NCBI RefSeq assembly: GCF_012641435.1
Contig: NZ_JABAIJ010000013.1
Span: 100,444-164,443, forward strand
Length of the DNA stretch: 64,000 nucleotides
Source of the DNA: Rhizobium sp. P38BS-XIX
GTDB taxonomy: Bacteria; Pseudomonadota; Alphaproteobacteria; Rhizobiales; Rhizobiaceae
Reading direction: 5' to 3'
Shown: positions 44,317 through 53,135 of the stretch, piece after piece
Position numbering within the stretch: position 1 is the first letter of the stretch
Layout: each line of letters opens with the position of its first letter
The notes under the pieces: model-generated
Databases searched by the model: none
The model's input: the letters and a program-made list of their open reading frames with translations, nothing else
Told to the model about the DNA's origin: nothing
Made by a program: the position numbers and the translations under genes

Positions 44317-44772
44317 CTAGCGAGCGTTGTACTTCGCGTCGACTTCGTTGATGGCTTTGACATTTCCGGCCGAACGACCGTTTTCATCGAATGTCTGCAC
44401 CAGGAAGGCGTCGGCAATGGCCTTGGCAAGTTCGGGGCCGATGACGCGGGAACCCATCGTGATGATCTGAGCGTTGTTCGACAGCGCGGCGCGCTCCGCC
44501 GAATAGGTGTCGTGCGTCAAGGCTGCGCGGATACCCGGCACCTTGTTGGCGGAAATACTGACGCCGATCCCAGTACCGCAGACAAGGATCGCCTTGTCGT
44601 AAGTACCATCGAGGACGCCGGAAGCGACGCGATCCGCCAGATTGGCATAAAAATCATCCGGGCCGTCCTCAGTGCGCGAGACTTCGCTCACCTCGTAGCG
44701 ATCCTTCAGATGGTCTGCGAGCACCTTTGCCAGGCCTTCGCCCGCGCTGTCGCCTGCAATAGCAAGTTTCAT
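44317..44772 (-). CDS. eryI: EryI, RpiB-family tetrose/pentose phosphate isomerase
   Basis: The 151-aa RpiB/LacAB-fold isomerase has the active-site Cys in LVCGTGIGVSISANK and the anion-binding NNAQIITMGSRVIG region. In erythritol loci this enzyme makes D-erythrose 4-phosphate from the tetrulose phosphate delivered by EryC/EryH, feeding the pentose phosphate pathway. It is the last gene of the minus-strand operon, 10 bp after eryH. It is slightly longer at the C-terminus than typical RpiB. Confidence 0.9.
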   Translation of the reverse strand: MKLAIAGDSAGEGLAKVLADHLKDRYEVSEVSRTEDGPDDFYANLADRVASGVLDGTYDKAILVCGTGIGVSISANKVPGIRAALTHDTYSAERAALSNNAQIITMGSRVIGPELAKAIADAFLVQTFDENGRSAGNVKAINEVDAKYNAR

Positions 44773-44782
44773 GATAGTCTCC

Positions 44783-45553
44783 TTAGAGTTTGGCGGCGCA
44801 CTTGGCCAGAATGTCGAGATAGCCTTCGACCTTCCAGGCGGAGCGCCCGATGAAAAGCCCGTCTACGTTCGGGCAGGATATGAGTTCTTCACAGTTCTGC
44901 GGATTGACCGATCCGCCGTAGAGGCATGGAATCTTGTGGCCGAGCACTGTCTCGGCGACTGCGATGATCTCCGCCTGACGCGCGTCGGCATACGACGGCT
45001 CAGCGGGAATTCCCTTTTCGCCGATCGCCCAGACCGGCTCATAAGCCAGAAGGATTTGCGCGTGCTTCTGCTTATCGGAAAGCTTTGACAGCGCGCCAAC
45101 GACCTGCTCGCTCAGGATCTCCGTCGCGCGACCGCTTTCGCGATCGCTCAGGGTTTCGCCGATGCAGACGAGCGGGATCAGGCCGTGGCGAACAGCCGCC
45201 TCGGTCTTCAGACCGACAGTCTCATTGGTCTCTCCGAAATACTCGCGGCGCTCGGAGTGGCCGAGCTCCACGATATCGAGATTACAATCGTTCAGCATCA
45301 ACGGGGAGATCTCCCCCGTCCAGGCCCCCTGATCGGCCCAATGCATGTTCTGAGCGCCGACGTTGACCGAGGTTTCGGCCAGGATTGACTTTACCTCCCG
45401 CACAGCGGTGAAGGGTGGAATGACAAACCGCTGAATGCGCCCATCCCTTGTTGCATCGGCAGCCTTCAATGCTTCAGCAAAGGCGCGCGCCTCGGCCAAA
45501 GTCTTGTTCATTTTCCAGCTCGTGCCGATCCAGTAGCGAGGGGTCTCTGTCAT
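44783..45553 (-). CDS. eryH: EryH (TpiA2), triosephosphate-isomerase-like erythrulose-phosphate isomerase
   Basis: The 256-aa TIM-barrel enzyme keeps the triosephosphate isomerase catalytic set: Asn-x-Lys in WKMNKT, His in ELGHSERR, Glu in AYEPVWAIGEKG (standard AYEPVWAIGTG with an insertion-like change) and the phosphate loop LYGGSVNPQNC. Second TpiA copies of this type isomerise tetrulose phosphates in erythritol catabolism. AGGA lies 7 bases before the ATG. It overlaps eryR by 4 bp and precedes eryI. Confidence 0.9.
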   Translation of the reverse strand: MTETPRYWIGTSWKMNKTLAEARAFAEALKAADATRDGRIQRFVIPPFTAVREVKSILAETSVNVGAQNMHWADQGAWTGEISPLMLNDCNLDIVELGHSERREYFGETNETVGLKTEAAVRHGLIPLVCIGETLSDRESGRATEILSEQVVGALSKLSDKQKHAQILLAYEPVWAIGEKGIPAEPSYADARQAEIIAVAETVLGHKIPCLYGGSVNPQNCEELISCPNVDGLFIGRSAWKVEGYLDILAKCAAKL

Positions 45554-46326
45554 GTCATATCCTGGTTGGAGGCGATGGTAAGGGCGATACCGTCATGACC
45601 GAATTGCTCGAGAATATCGGCATCTGGGGCGCGATCGGTAATCACTGCGTCGAAAGCGGTCAGATCGGCCATGACATGCAACGCCGTGTGCCCGATGCGC
45701 TGATGGCTGACGAGCAGGCAGCTCCTCCTGGCCGAGGCAAGCATCGCGCGTTTCGTGCGAACAACATTGTCGTCCATGTGATAGGCGAGCCGACCGGAAA
45801 TCGCTGGCGTCGACAGGAAGGCGATGTCGGCGCGCAACCGCGACAATGCCTCTTCCGTCACGACACCCAAAAAGGCGTTAAACTTGGCGGAATAGATGCC
45901 ACCCAGCGCAATCAGCGTGATGCCGCTTTCGTTCTTCATGCGATCGATGATCGCCGCATTGTTGGTAATCAGTGTCAGCGGCCGTTTTTGCAAAAGCATC
46001 TCGCCGAGAACGGCGGCCATCGAGCCGTCATTGATCATGACCGTCATGCCGGGCTCGACCAGCTCCAGCGCCGCGCGCGCCATGGCAATCTTTTCATCAT
46101 GACCCTGACGTTCGCGGAAGCGGAAATCGCTTTCGAATTGCGTGCCGGCGTCGATTGTCGCACCACCGCGGACCTTGCGCAGGACACCGGCCTGCTCGAG
46201 ATCATCGAGATCGCGATGAATGGTCATCTTCGACACAATGAAACGATCGGCCAGATCGTCGAGGTCGACGGTCTTGTGCTCGACAAGCAGATTGATGATC
46301 GATTGCTGCCGCTCTTCCCGCTTCAC
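45550..46326 (-). CDS. eryR: DeoR-family regulator of the erythritol locus
   Basis: The 258-aa DeoR regulator has an N-terminal HTH (about 1-60: KREERQQSIINLLVEHKTVDLDDLADRFIVSKMTIHRDLDDLE) and a sugar-phosphate-binding DeoRC domain (about 75-235, with TLITNNAAIIDRM, LIALGGIYS). The start is GTG 46326 behind GGGG; a TTG eight codons upstream has no site. It sits between eryD and eryH and overlaps eryH by 4 bp. A separate AT-rich 117-bp promoter-like gap precedes it. Confidence 0.87.
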   Translation of the reverse strand: MKREERQQSIINLLVEHKTVDLDDLADRFIVSKMTIHRDLDDLEQAGVLRKVRGGATIDAGTQFESDFRFRERQGHDEKIAMARAALELVEPGMTVMINDGSMAAVLGEMLLQKRPLTLITNNAAIIDRMKNESGITLIALGGIYSAKFNAFLGVVTEEALSRLRADIAFLSTPAISGRLAYHMDDNVVRTKRAMLASARRSCLLVSHQRIGHTALHVMADLTAFDAVITDRAPDADILEQFGHDGIALTIASNQDMT

Positions 46327-46443
46327 CTTGCAACCCCGACTGTTGTGCAAATGGGCTTAGACAAGATATAACACTAGTATCTCTCAATTCAACATTATAA
46401 TTGTGATATTGATATGAAATGGCATGTTATCACATGATTGTTG

Positions 46444-47382
46444 TTATGTTTCCATGAGGGCGCGAGCAGTTCTCTCATCCGTGATCAGGCCATAGAGACA
46501 GCCGCTCTTCAGAACCGCGCGAATGGCCTCCACCTTCGGAAGTCCACCTGAGAGCGCCACAAGCCGTTCCTTCTTCGAGCGTGGCAACGAGGCCGAAAGC
46601 GTACGTGCCGAAAGCGTCGTCTCAATGATGTTGCCCGCGCCATCGAAGAAGTGCCCGAGAATTTCACCGACGCCGCCGGCGGCCGTGACTTCCTTGATCT
46701 CGCGTGGCTCTACCATACCCGACAGCACGAGTTGGGCGTCGGTATCGACGGTACCCAGACCGACAAGTTTGAGCTCGGCGCCGTTTGCGAGATCGAAGAC
46801 CTCCTTCACACCGCGCTGCGCCAGCAGCACATCCCGATCCTCGCGCGTGTTGGCGAAAAACGGCACGGGCATCACATGCGCCTGCATTCCTGTCTTTTCG
46901 GCAATACGATGCATGACGTCGTAGGGATTGGCGGCATAGTTTCTGGTGAGGCCACCCAGCAGCGAGACGAAACGCAACTCCTTGGCGCTGACGCGCGACA
47001 GATGATGGACCGCTGAAGACAGCGTTCGACCATGACCAAGGCCAATCACCTTGTTGTTGCCGCTTTCGATTTCGCGCCGAAGAAATCCGGCGCCTGCTTG
47101 GCCGAGGGCCCGAAATTCGAACCCTTCCTCGCCGAGATCGGGGGCTACCTCGCAATATTGCAGACCAAAGCGCGCAGCCAGCTCGGTTTCAAGTTCGACG
47201 CACTCGACGATATCGCCGTCGATCGTCACCTTGACAACGCCTTCGGCAACCGCGCGGGCGATCAGACGGTGCGCTTTGACGGAGGGGACACCGAGGCGTT
47301 TCGCCACCTCGGACTGCGTCAGTCCCCCTGCATAGTGTAACCAGGCCGCTCGCACGGCGAGCGAAGCATCCGCATCCGTCAT
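46444..47382 (-). CDS. eryD: EryD, SorC/DeoR-type repressor of the ery operon
   Basis: The 312-aa SorC-family regulator has an N-terminal HTH (ASLAVRAAWLHYAGGLTQSEVAKRLGVPSVKAHRLIARAVAEG, about 5-50) and a sugar-binding domain with VIGLGHGRTLSSAVHHL and GALSGGLPKVEAI-like ends (VALSGGLPKVEAIRAVLKSG). EryD represses erythritol genes in Brucella and rhizobia, with erythritol relieving it. It is 126 bp downstream of eryC on the same strand, so it may also have its own promoter. Confidence 0.9.
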   Translation of the reverse strand: MTDADASLAVRAAWLHYAGGLTQSEVAKRLGVPSVKAHRLIARAVAEGVVKVTIDGDIVECVELETELAARFGLQYCEVAPDLGEEGFEFRALGQAGAGFLRREIESGNNKVIGLGHGRTLSSAVHHLSRVSAKELRFVSLLGGLTRNYAANPYDVMHRIAEKTGMQAHVMPVPFFANTREDRDVLLAQRGVKEVFDLANGAELKLVGLGTVDTDAQLVLSGMVEPREIKEVTAAGGVGEILGHFFDGAGNIIETTLSARTLSASLPRSKKERLVALSGGLPKVEAIRAVLKSGCLYGLITDERTARALMET

Positions 47383-47508
47383 CGACCGTTTCCCTTCTTG
47401 TTGTCACACATATGATACCGCCTGCCTCCCGTTGGTCCCGATCGAGTGTCGCCGACATCACCTCATGATTGATTTGGCTGCGAAACGGGGACTCAGTTGC
47501 CTCTGCGG

Positions 47509-48441
47509 TTAGATATGCAAGTCACTGACGCCGGTGTCGATATGAGGCGCCCAGAAGGCGACACTTTCGGCAATCTGCGCAACGACCTGCCGATCGTTCG
47601 GATCGCGTTCCTTGAACGAGAGTTCAAGGCAGATTTCATTGTCCTTTGCGCCGCCCTGATTAAACGCCTCAAGCAACGGCGCCGGCTGTATCCTGCCTTT
47701 AGCGTTGAATTCGGCGGTGAACGGCCGATGGCCGCCCTTATCCATCAGGCTCTGCTTGATGTGGATGATCGGTGAAACCTTGGGGACGGCACGAGCCCAG
47801 GCATAGGGGTCATAATCATCGGGATCGCTTGACGTGACGTCGCCATGGTCGATATCGGCCATCATCCACATCGGGATCGCAAACGGCGCCTTCGTAAGCC
47901 TGTCCTGCAGAGCCAGGGACGACTCGATGGTTTCGCCAAATTCGCGGCCGACGCTCATCGGCTCCCAGAAGATATAGGACAATCCGGCCGACTTCGCGTG
48001 TTCGGCCACCTCACCCCAGCAATCGATGGCAATCCGGATCAGCTCTTCGCGCCGCGCCGGATTGTCATAATCCCTATATGTGAAAATCGCGAACTGTGTG
48101 CCGACTGAATGGCCGCCGAGATCGGCTGTGATATCGGCAAATGTCTTGAACCAGTCGACGTAGTAGCGCCGAACGTCCTTGTCCGGATGACCGAAATGAT
48201 TGAGCCGCCCGTAGGGACCCGTCATGCCTGAAGTGACACGAACGCCAGTGCGCCGCATCGCTGCCTGCATGTCACGCGTCAAGCGGCGGATCACCGGTGC
48301 CTGCCAGCTAGGGTTAATGAACTCATGCGTCAGCTGCAAATCGCGAATACGCAGATCGCGCGCAGTTGTCTCGATCACATCGGCGGGTTCGGCAAAGCGG
48401 TTCACCAACGGGTTTGTATTCAGCGAAAGGGTCAAGGGCAT
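47509..48441 (-). CDS. eryC: EryC, sugar-phosphate isomerase/epimerase-like TIM barrel
   Basis: The 310-aa AP-endonuclease-2/xylose-isomerase-like TIM barrel has metal-ligand candidates in YIFWEPMSVGRE (Glu), WMMADIDHGD (Asp/His), PIIHIKQ (His) and ICLELSF (Glu). EryC was first called an erythrulose-phosphate dehydrogenase but acts as a tetrulose-4-phosphate isomerase in the Brucella pathway. The ATG at 48441 fits the family start (MPLTLSLNTNPLVNRF); the longer frame is not used. It is 29 bp after eryB. Confidence 0.9.
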   Translation of the reverse strand: MPLTLSLNTNPLVNRFAEPADVIETTARDLRIRDLQLTHEFINPSWQAPVIRRLTRDMQAAMRRTGVRVTSGMTGPYGRLNHFGHPDKDVRRYYVDWFKTFADITADLGGHSVGTQFAIFTYRDYDNPARREELIRIAIDCWGEVAEHAKSAGLSYIFWEPMSVGREFGETIESSLALQDRLTKAPFAIPMWMMADIDHGDVTSSDPDDYDPYAWARAVPKVSPIIHIKQSLMDKGGHRPFTAEFNAKGRIQPAPLLEAFNQGGAKDNEICLELSFKERDPNDRQVVAQIAESVAFWAPHIDTGVSDLHI

Positions 48442-48470
48442 GGATCTGTTTCCCGGCAATGATCGATGGT

Positions 48471-49982
48471 TCAGGCAGCAAGCGCCAGCTCGGCGTCGAA
48501 CCAGGCCGAAAACGCCGCTTTCTCCTCGGCTGTCATACCCAGCCCTTCCTTTGTGCGGCGCATAAGCACATCTTCCGCCTTTTGCGCCCATTCGGAAGTC
48601 GCCAGATAGCGAGCTTCTGCCTCATAGAGGTTGCCGCCGAAATGGCGTCCAAGCCCCACCAGCGAGGTGGCGTCGCCGACGATCTTTTTCGTCCGCGACC
48701 CGTAGAGATGGCCGTAGTGGTTGATCAGGTTGCGCGGCATCCAGGGGTACGCGGTGCGCAACGAATCGACGAAAGCCACGTAGTCGGCATTGGGAATCTC
48801 GCCACCCGGAAGCGTGGCGCTGCGGGTCCAATCGTTACCCATGTTCGGAAAGAATCGGGCAAGCTTCTGCATGGCGTGTTCCGAAAGTTTACGGAAGGTC
48901 GTGATCTTGCCGCCGAAGACGTTGAGAAGCGGAGCGCCGCCGGTCTCGTCAAGATCGAAGACATAGTCCCGCGTCACGGCAGATGGATTGCCCTTGCCGT
49001 CATCAAACAGTGGCCGCACGCCGGAAAAACTTTCCAGCACATCCGAACGACGCAGCTTTTCCTTGAAGTAGCGATTGACGGCGGCGATCAGGTAATCGAT
49101 CTCCTTCTCCTCGGCGCTGACTTCTTCGGGTTTGCCTTCATAAGGAATGTCGGTCGTTCCGATCAGTGCCTTGTCGCCCTCGTAAGGGTTGATGAAGATC
49201 ACGCGCTTGTCGTGGTTCTGGACAAGGTAGGCCTGTTGTCCATTCCAGAATTTCGGAACGATGATATGGCTGCCCTTGACGAGGCGGACGCTACGGCTGC
49301 TGTTTGAGCCGGCAACACGGTTGATGATGTCGTTTACCCACGGTCCGGATGCATTCACGAGAGCCTTGGCGCGTACCGTGCGAACCTCGCCCGATCGCTG
49401 GTCGCGCATCTGGACGGTCCACACGCCCTGATCGCGACGTGCGCTGATGCAGGCAGTGCGTGTCAGGATCTGCGCTCCCTTTGCGGCAGCATCCAGCGCG
49501 TTCAGAACGACGAGACGGGCGTCATCAACCCAGCAGTCAGAATATTCGAACCCTTTCGAATATTGGTCGAGGATCGGGGCACCCTCCGGATCGCGATGAA
49601 GATCGAGCGAGCGGGTTCCTGGCAACTTCTTGCGGCCGCCCAAGTGATCGTAGAGGAACAGGCCGAGACGCACGAGCCAGGCAGGGCGATCCGTCGGGCT
49701 ATGGGGCAAGACGAAACGCATCGGCCAGATGATATGGCTTGCCGAATTCAACAGGACCTCGCGTTCGATCAGCGCCTCGCGAACCAGACGAAACTCATAA
49801 TATTCAAGATAGCGCAGGCCACCATGCACCAGCTTGCCCGAGCGCGAAGAGGTTCCTTCGGCCAGATCGCCTTTTTCGCACATCATGACGGAGAGGCCGC
49901 GACCGGCCGCATCACGGGCAATGCCGGCGCCGTTGATGCCGCCGCCGATCACGAAAAGATCCAGGATTTCGGGTTCACTCAT
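48471..49982 (-). CDS. eryB: EryB, GlpD-like erythritol-phosphate dehydrogenase
   Basis: The 503-aa FAD-dependent dehydrogenase of the glycerol-3-phosphate dehydrogenase family has an N-terminal GxGxxG dinucleotide site (FVIGGGINGAGIARDAAGRG), LVHGGLRYLEYYEFRLVREAL, and the catalytic-region YEGDKALIGTTDIPYEG and FSGVRPLFDDG. EryB oxidises L-erythritol 4-phosphate to a tetrulose phosphate at the membrane/quinone level. AAGGAG precedes the ATG. It is downstream of eryA by 69 bp. Confidence 0.92.
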   Translation of the reverse strand: MSEPEILDLFVIGGGINGAGIARDAAGRGLSVMMCEKGDLAEGTSSRSGKLVHGGLRYLEYYEFRLVREALIEREVLLNSASHIIWPMRFVLPHSPTDRPAWLVRLGLFLYDHLGGRKKLPGTRSLDLHRDPEGAPILDQYSKGFEYSDCWVDDARLVVLNALDAAAKGAQILTRTACISARRDQGVWTVQMRDQRSGEVRTVRAKALVNASGPWVNDIINRVAGSNSSRSVRLVKGSHIIVPKFWNGQQAYLVQNHDKRVIFINPYEGDKALIGTTDIPYEGKPEEVSAEEKEIDYLIAAVNRYFKEKLRRSDVLESFSGVRPLFDDGKGNPSAVTRDYVFDLDETGGAPLLNVFGGKITTFRKLSEHAMQKLARFFPNMGNDWTRSATLPGGEIPNADYVAFVDSLRTAYPWMPRNLINHYGHLYGSRTKKIVGDATSLVGLGRHFGGNLYEAEARYLATSEWAQKAEDVLMRRTKEGLGMTAEEKAAFSAWFDAELALAA

Positions 49983-50051
49983 GTCATGCTCCTTCGGATG
50001 CCCTTGGCATCATGAAATCAAACTGTATGAACGGCGCCACGCGCTGCTGGG

Positions 50052-51602
50052 TTAGTGCCCGGCGAGCTTCTCCCAGGCGGGCGCGATCGCTTCTCGTACG
50101 TCCTTGTAAGCGTCAAACAGGCGGTCATAACGCTCGGCATCTTCTGCGCTCGGCGCTTCGGCTTCACCCAGCAGCGGCGTCACCCATTCAGCGATGCAGC
50201 TATCCATGTCGGGGTAAACACCGATTGCGACGGCGGCCATCATCGCAACGCCGGCAGCCCCCGCCTCTTCGCGATCAGAAACTCTGACCGGCGCCCGCAC
50301 AGCGGCCGACAGCGAGCTGCGGAGCGCGCGAGACCGTGCCGCGCCGCCGGTTATGCGCAATTCCGAGGGCATGTCGCCCATGGCCGCGTAGCAATCGCGC
50401 GTCGCCATGCCGAGCCCCTCGACGACTGCCCTCAACATGTCGGCAAAGCCATGTCGCGTGGAAAGTCCGGTAAAGCCCGCACGGGCATAAGCGTTTACGA
50501 ACGGGCCACGCTCGCCTGCCTCCGAAATATACGGATGATAAAGGAGGTTCGTCGGGCGCGTTTCGGCCAGCCAGGCATCGATACGCGGAATGAGATCCGA
50601 ATAGGAGACTTGACTGCCGCCTGCCGACATCAAATCGGCCGCAATCCGCAATATCCAGTCTATATTAATCGTCGCGCCCATGTTGGTTTGAACCTGGGTC
50701 ACGATGCCAGGGATGGGCAATGCGATGACGTAACCGGTGTTCTCATCGTTGAGCTGAACATCAGGCACCGCCTTTGCCCGCATATGGACACCAGTCGAGC
50801 CAATCGTCGAGCAGGCCGCATTCTGGCCACCGGTGCGAACGCCCGCGCCGAGCGCCGTCATGACCATATCCACATAGCCGAGGCACACCGGCGTGCCGGC
50901 GCGCAATCCGGCGGCTCGCGCCGCTTCGTCCGTCAGCGGATGACTGATCTGGGTGCCATCGATGATCTCAGGCAAAAGGGAACGTCGACGCGCCAGCCCC
51001 AGAGCCTCGATCACGACCGGATCGTATTGGCGATTGCGGAAATTCCCGAACGTAAAGCTCGCCTCCGACGGATCCGTGGCGCGAATGCCCGTCAGGTTCA
51101 GATAAAGCCAGTCCTTGCAATGCAGCGACGCTTCTGCGCGGTCGAGAAATTCCGGCATGAACCGATCCATATGAGCAAGCTGCGCACCTTGCTGGCAGGT
51201 ATTCAACCCCGTCCCCGTCGCCTCGAAACGGGCACGATCATCGGGGCCGCCGCTCAAGCGCATCACGGTCGGCGCCGCGCGGGCGTCAAGCCAGAGCCAT
51301 GCATCTCCGACGGGCGCATTGTCGGCACCGACAAGCCAGGTGCCATCGCCCTGCCCGGTGACGGCAATCGCTGCCGTGCGGGATGCCAGACCTGGAACCT
51401 TGTCTCCCAGGCCGCGCAAGGCGCTGACACAGTCCAGCCAGGTTTGATCCAGCGACTGCGTGACGGAGCCGTCGTCTCCGGTCTGATATCGATTTCGCGC
51501 CGACGCCGATGCGATTTGCCGACCGGATAATTCAAAAGCGACCGCCTTCAGAACAGACGTTCCGGCATCGATCCCGATGATAATTCCGCCAGTATCAGGC
51601 AT
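50052..51602 (-). CDS. eryA: EryA, erythritol kinase (FGGY family)
   Basis: The 516-aa FGGY-family kinase has an N-terminal ATP phosphate-1 motif (IIIGIDAGTSVLKAVAF), substrate region DAWLWLDARAAP, CKDWLYLNLTG, GYVDMVMTALGAGV, and C-terminal adenosine motif LRITGGAARSRALRSSL. It phosphorylates erythritol, the first committed step. It is the first gene of the minus-strand operon. The ATG at 51602 has only a weak GGTGGGG upstream. The 870-bp region beyond it separates it from the transporter operon. Confidence 0.92.
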   Translation of the reverse strand: MPDTGGIIIGIDAGTSVLKAVAFELSGRQIASASARNRYQTGDDGSVTQSLDQTWLDCVSALRGLGDKVPGLASRTAAIAVTGQGDGTWLVGADNAPVGDAWLWLDARAAPTVMRLSGGPDDRARFEATGTGLNTCQQGAQLAHMDRFMPEFLDRAEASLHCKDWLYLNLTGIRATDPSEASFTFGNFRNRQYDPVVIEALGLARRRSLLPEIIDGTQISHPLTDEAARAAGLRAGTPVCLGYVDMVMTALGAGVRTGGQNAACSTIGSTGVHMRAKAVPDVQLNDENTGYVIALPIPGIVTQVQTNMGATINIDWILRIAADLMSAGGSQVSYSDLIPRIDAWLAETRPTNLLYHPYISEAGERGPFVNAYARAGFTGLSTRHGFADMLRAVVEGLGMATRDCYAAMGDMPSELRITGGAARSRALRSSLSAAVRAPVRVSDREEAGAAGVAMMAAVAIGVYPDMDSCIAEWVTPLLGEAEAPSAEDAERYDRLFDAYKDVREAIAPAWEKLAGH

Positions 51603-52275
51603 TGCGCGCCAACCCCACCATCACACGCCACGAAAACGCGGCGCTCTCATTCATCAAAACCATACCAATCCCTCCCGGCGAGACACTCAGGAAAAGCTCC
51701 ACCCCGAGTCGCACGCAGCACGATCCGATAAGAAGGCCGATACAAACACCAGCCGCACTCGATCGGAAACGAGTCACCGGATTCTATACGACAACATTCT
51801 CAATCGCGATGCGCGACTTATAACATAGAGATATCACACTTGCAGTAAAATTTTTCTGGTATTGTAATTTTTTTCAGCTAGAATGATTGCCAGTCACGGA
51901 TTTTGTACACTGCGATGGAATCCGCAAGGAGGTGACAAAGAGAGGCTAAAACACACCGTTTTCTTCGCGTCCAAATCGTAGGCGAGCCGCAGTCTTTCAT
52001 GTCAACTAAGTGATTTATTGCATATATATCATATGCTTATTTCACTTATTTCATAAAAATCTTGTTTTTGACTGCAGACCATTGCGCGGGCATCAGCACG
52101 CCTGTGGCGGACTGCGCAACAATGTGAGCGAACCTATCGATCAAAACGCTGGGAGCCGTTTAAAATATGATAAATGGCGATTGACAGGCTCCAGAATTTA
52201 TAACATATGAAATACAGTTATTAACACAATTCTATCACAGCGACTTTCTGTGCGGAGGCGCTGTCGAACTGAAAA

Positions 52276-52298
52276 GATGACCGGAGGAGACGGTCATC
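52276..52298 (+). other. Leader hairpin upstream of the transporter operon
   Basis: GATGACCG (52276-52283) and CGGTCATC (52291-52298) form a perfect 8-bp stem whose 7-nt loop is GAGGAGA, itself ribosome-binding-site-like. It lies in the probable 5' leader, 23 bases before the short ORF start. Confidence 0.5.
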
Positions 52299-52320
52299 TG
52301 GTCTTTAGAGGAGGCTCCTG

Positions 52321-52407
52321 ATGTTGAACTTCCATTCCGGTCGCAACCCTCGGCAAAGCCGAGCGAAGCGTATCCGCGTGCCCCGGCACGGGATGCCCGC
52401 TTGCTAA
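52321..52407 (+). CDS. Possible 28-aa leader peptide
   Basis: ATG at 52321 opens a 28-codon frame ending TAA at 52405-52407, beginning MLNFHSGRNPRQSRAKR. It has the best ribosome-binding site of the region, AGAGGAGG six to seven bases upstream. The product would be strongly basic (seven Arg/Lys before residue 23). It lies 71 bases before the DUF2291 start codon in the transporter leader. It could be a leader peptide, a remnant of a lost first gene, or chance. Confidence 0.35.
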   Translation: MLNFHSGRNPRQSRAKRIRVPRHGMPAC

Positions 52408-52478
52408 CGCCCTTATTGGCGCAAGACCTCTCCCTCTCCATCAGGCAATCCGGCTGACATGCCGAAGGTCGTTTGAAC

Positions 52479-53135
52479 ATGAATACGCAAACTCAATACG
52501 CAACCGCCAAGCCAACCGGCTCCAAACTCAAGATCGTCGCGGGCATCGCTGCCGTCGTCATCGTGATCGGCGCTATTGCCGCCGACACCAAGGTGGTCAA
52601 GATCGGCTCCGACCACGATGTGCGTGAACAGGGCTTCCAGCCGGAAACCTATGGCGCCCAGGAATTCCCGAAGGTCCTGGCCGATGTCGAGAAGCGCGCT
52701 GTCGATGCGGTAACGCTTGCCAACGCCGCACTGGCGGACAAAAAGGCGGCGGGTGAAAAATATGGGGTTGCGACGACCACCGGTCCTGTCCTGCCCGTCA
52801 CGTTGACGGGGACATTTGGCGACCGCAAGGCCAATTTGAACGAATTCAAGGTCGAAGGCATGCCTGACGGCATCACCGTTCGCGTACAGACCGGCCCGGC
52901 GATCAACGGCACGGACCTGCGTGACGCGACCGGCAAGATCGAGTTCGGCCAGTTCACCAATCAGATCGAATATCAGGATGCCGGTTCCGCCATCAATAAC
53001 GAGATGAAGAAGGCGACACTCGGCAGCATCGACCCAGAGAAGCTGACAGGCAAGAGCGCGACAGTCGTCGGCGTCTTCAAGCTTATCAACCCGAAGAACT
53101 GGCTGATCACTCCTGTAAAGGTCGACGTGAAATGA
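52479..53135 (+). CDS. DUF2291 family protein of the erythritol ABC operon
   Basis: The 218-aa product has one N-terminal membrane segment (about 18-37, IVAGIAAVVIVIGAIAAD) and a periplasmic domain with GFQPETYGAQEFPKVL and GATTTGPVLPVTLTGTFG-like family features (VATTTGPVLPVTLTGTFG). DUF2291 proteins commonly precede RbsA-type ATPases in sugar ABC operons; many are lipoproteins, but no lipobox cysteine is visible here, so this one should be membrane-anchored. It overlaps eryE by 4 bp. Role unknown, presumably transporter accessory. Confidence 0.85.
   Translation: MNTQTQYATAKPTGSKLKIVAGIAAVVIVIGAIAADTKVVKIGSDHDVREQGFQPETYGAQEFPKVLADVEKRAVDAVTLANAALADKKAAGEKYGVATTTGPVLPVTLTGTFGDRKANLNEFKVEGMPDGITVRVQTGPAINGTDLRDATGKIEFGQFTNQIEYQDAGSAINNEMKKATLGSIDPEKLTGKSATVVGVFKLINPKNWLITPVKVDVK

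Larger units (their letters stand above)
51603..52478. promoter_or_regulatory. Divergent ery regulatory region
   Basis: The 876-bp AT-rich region lies between eryA (minus) and the transporter operon (plus). An identical decamer TTATAACATA occurs at 51818-51827 (near eryA) and 52198-52207 (near the transporter). A perfect -35 TTGACA (52181-52186) with CATATG 17 bases on (52204-52209) could drive the transporter operon, overlapping the second decamer. Downstream lie a stable hairpin (52276-52298) and a short ORF (52321-52407). Confidence 0.5.
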
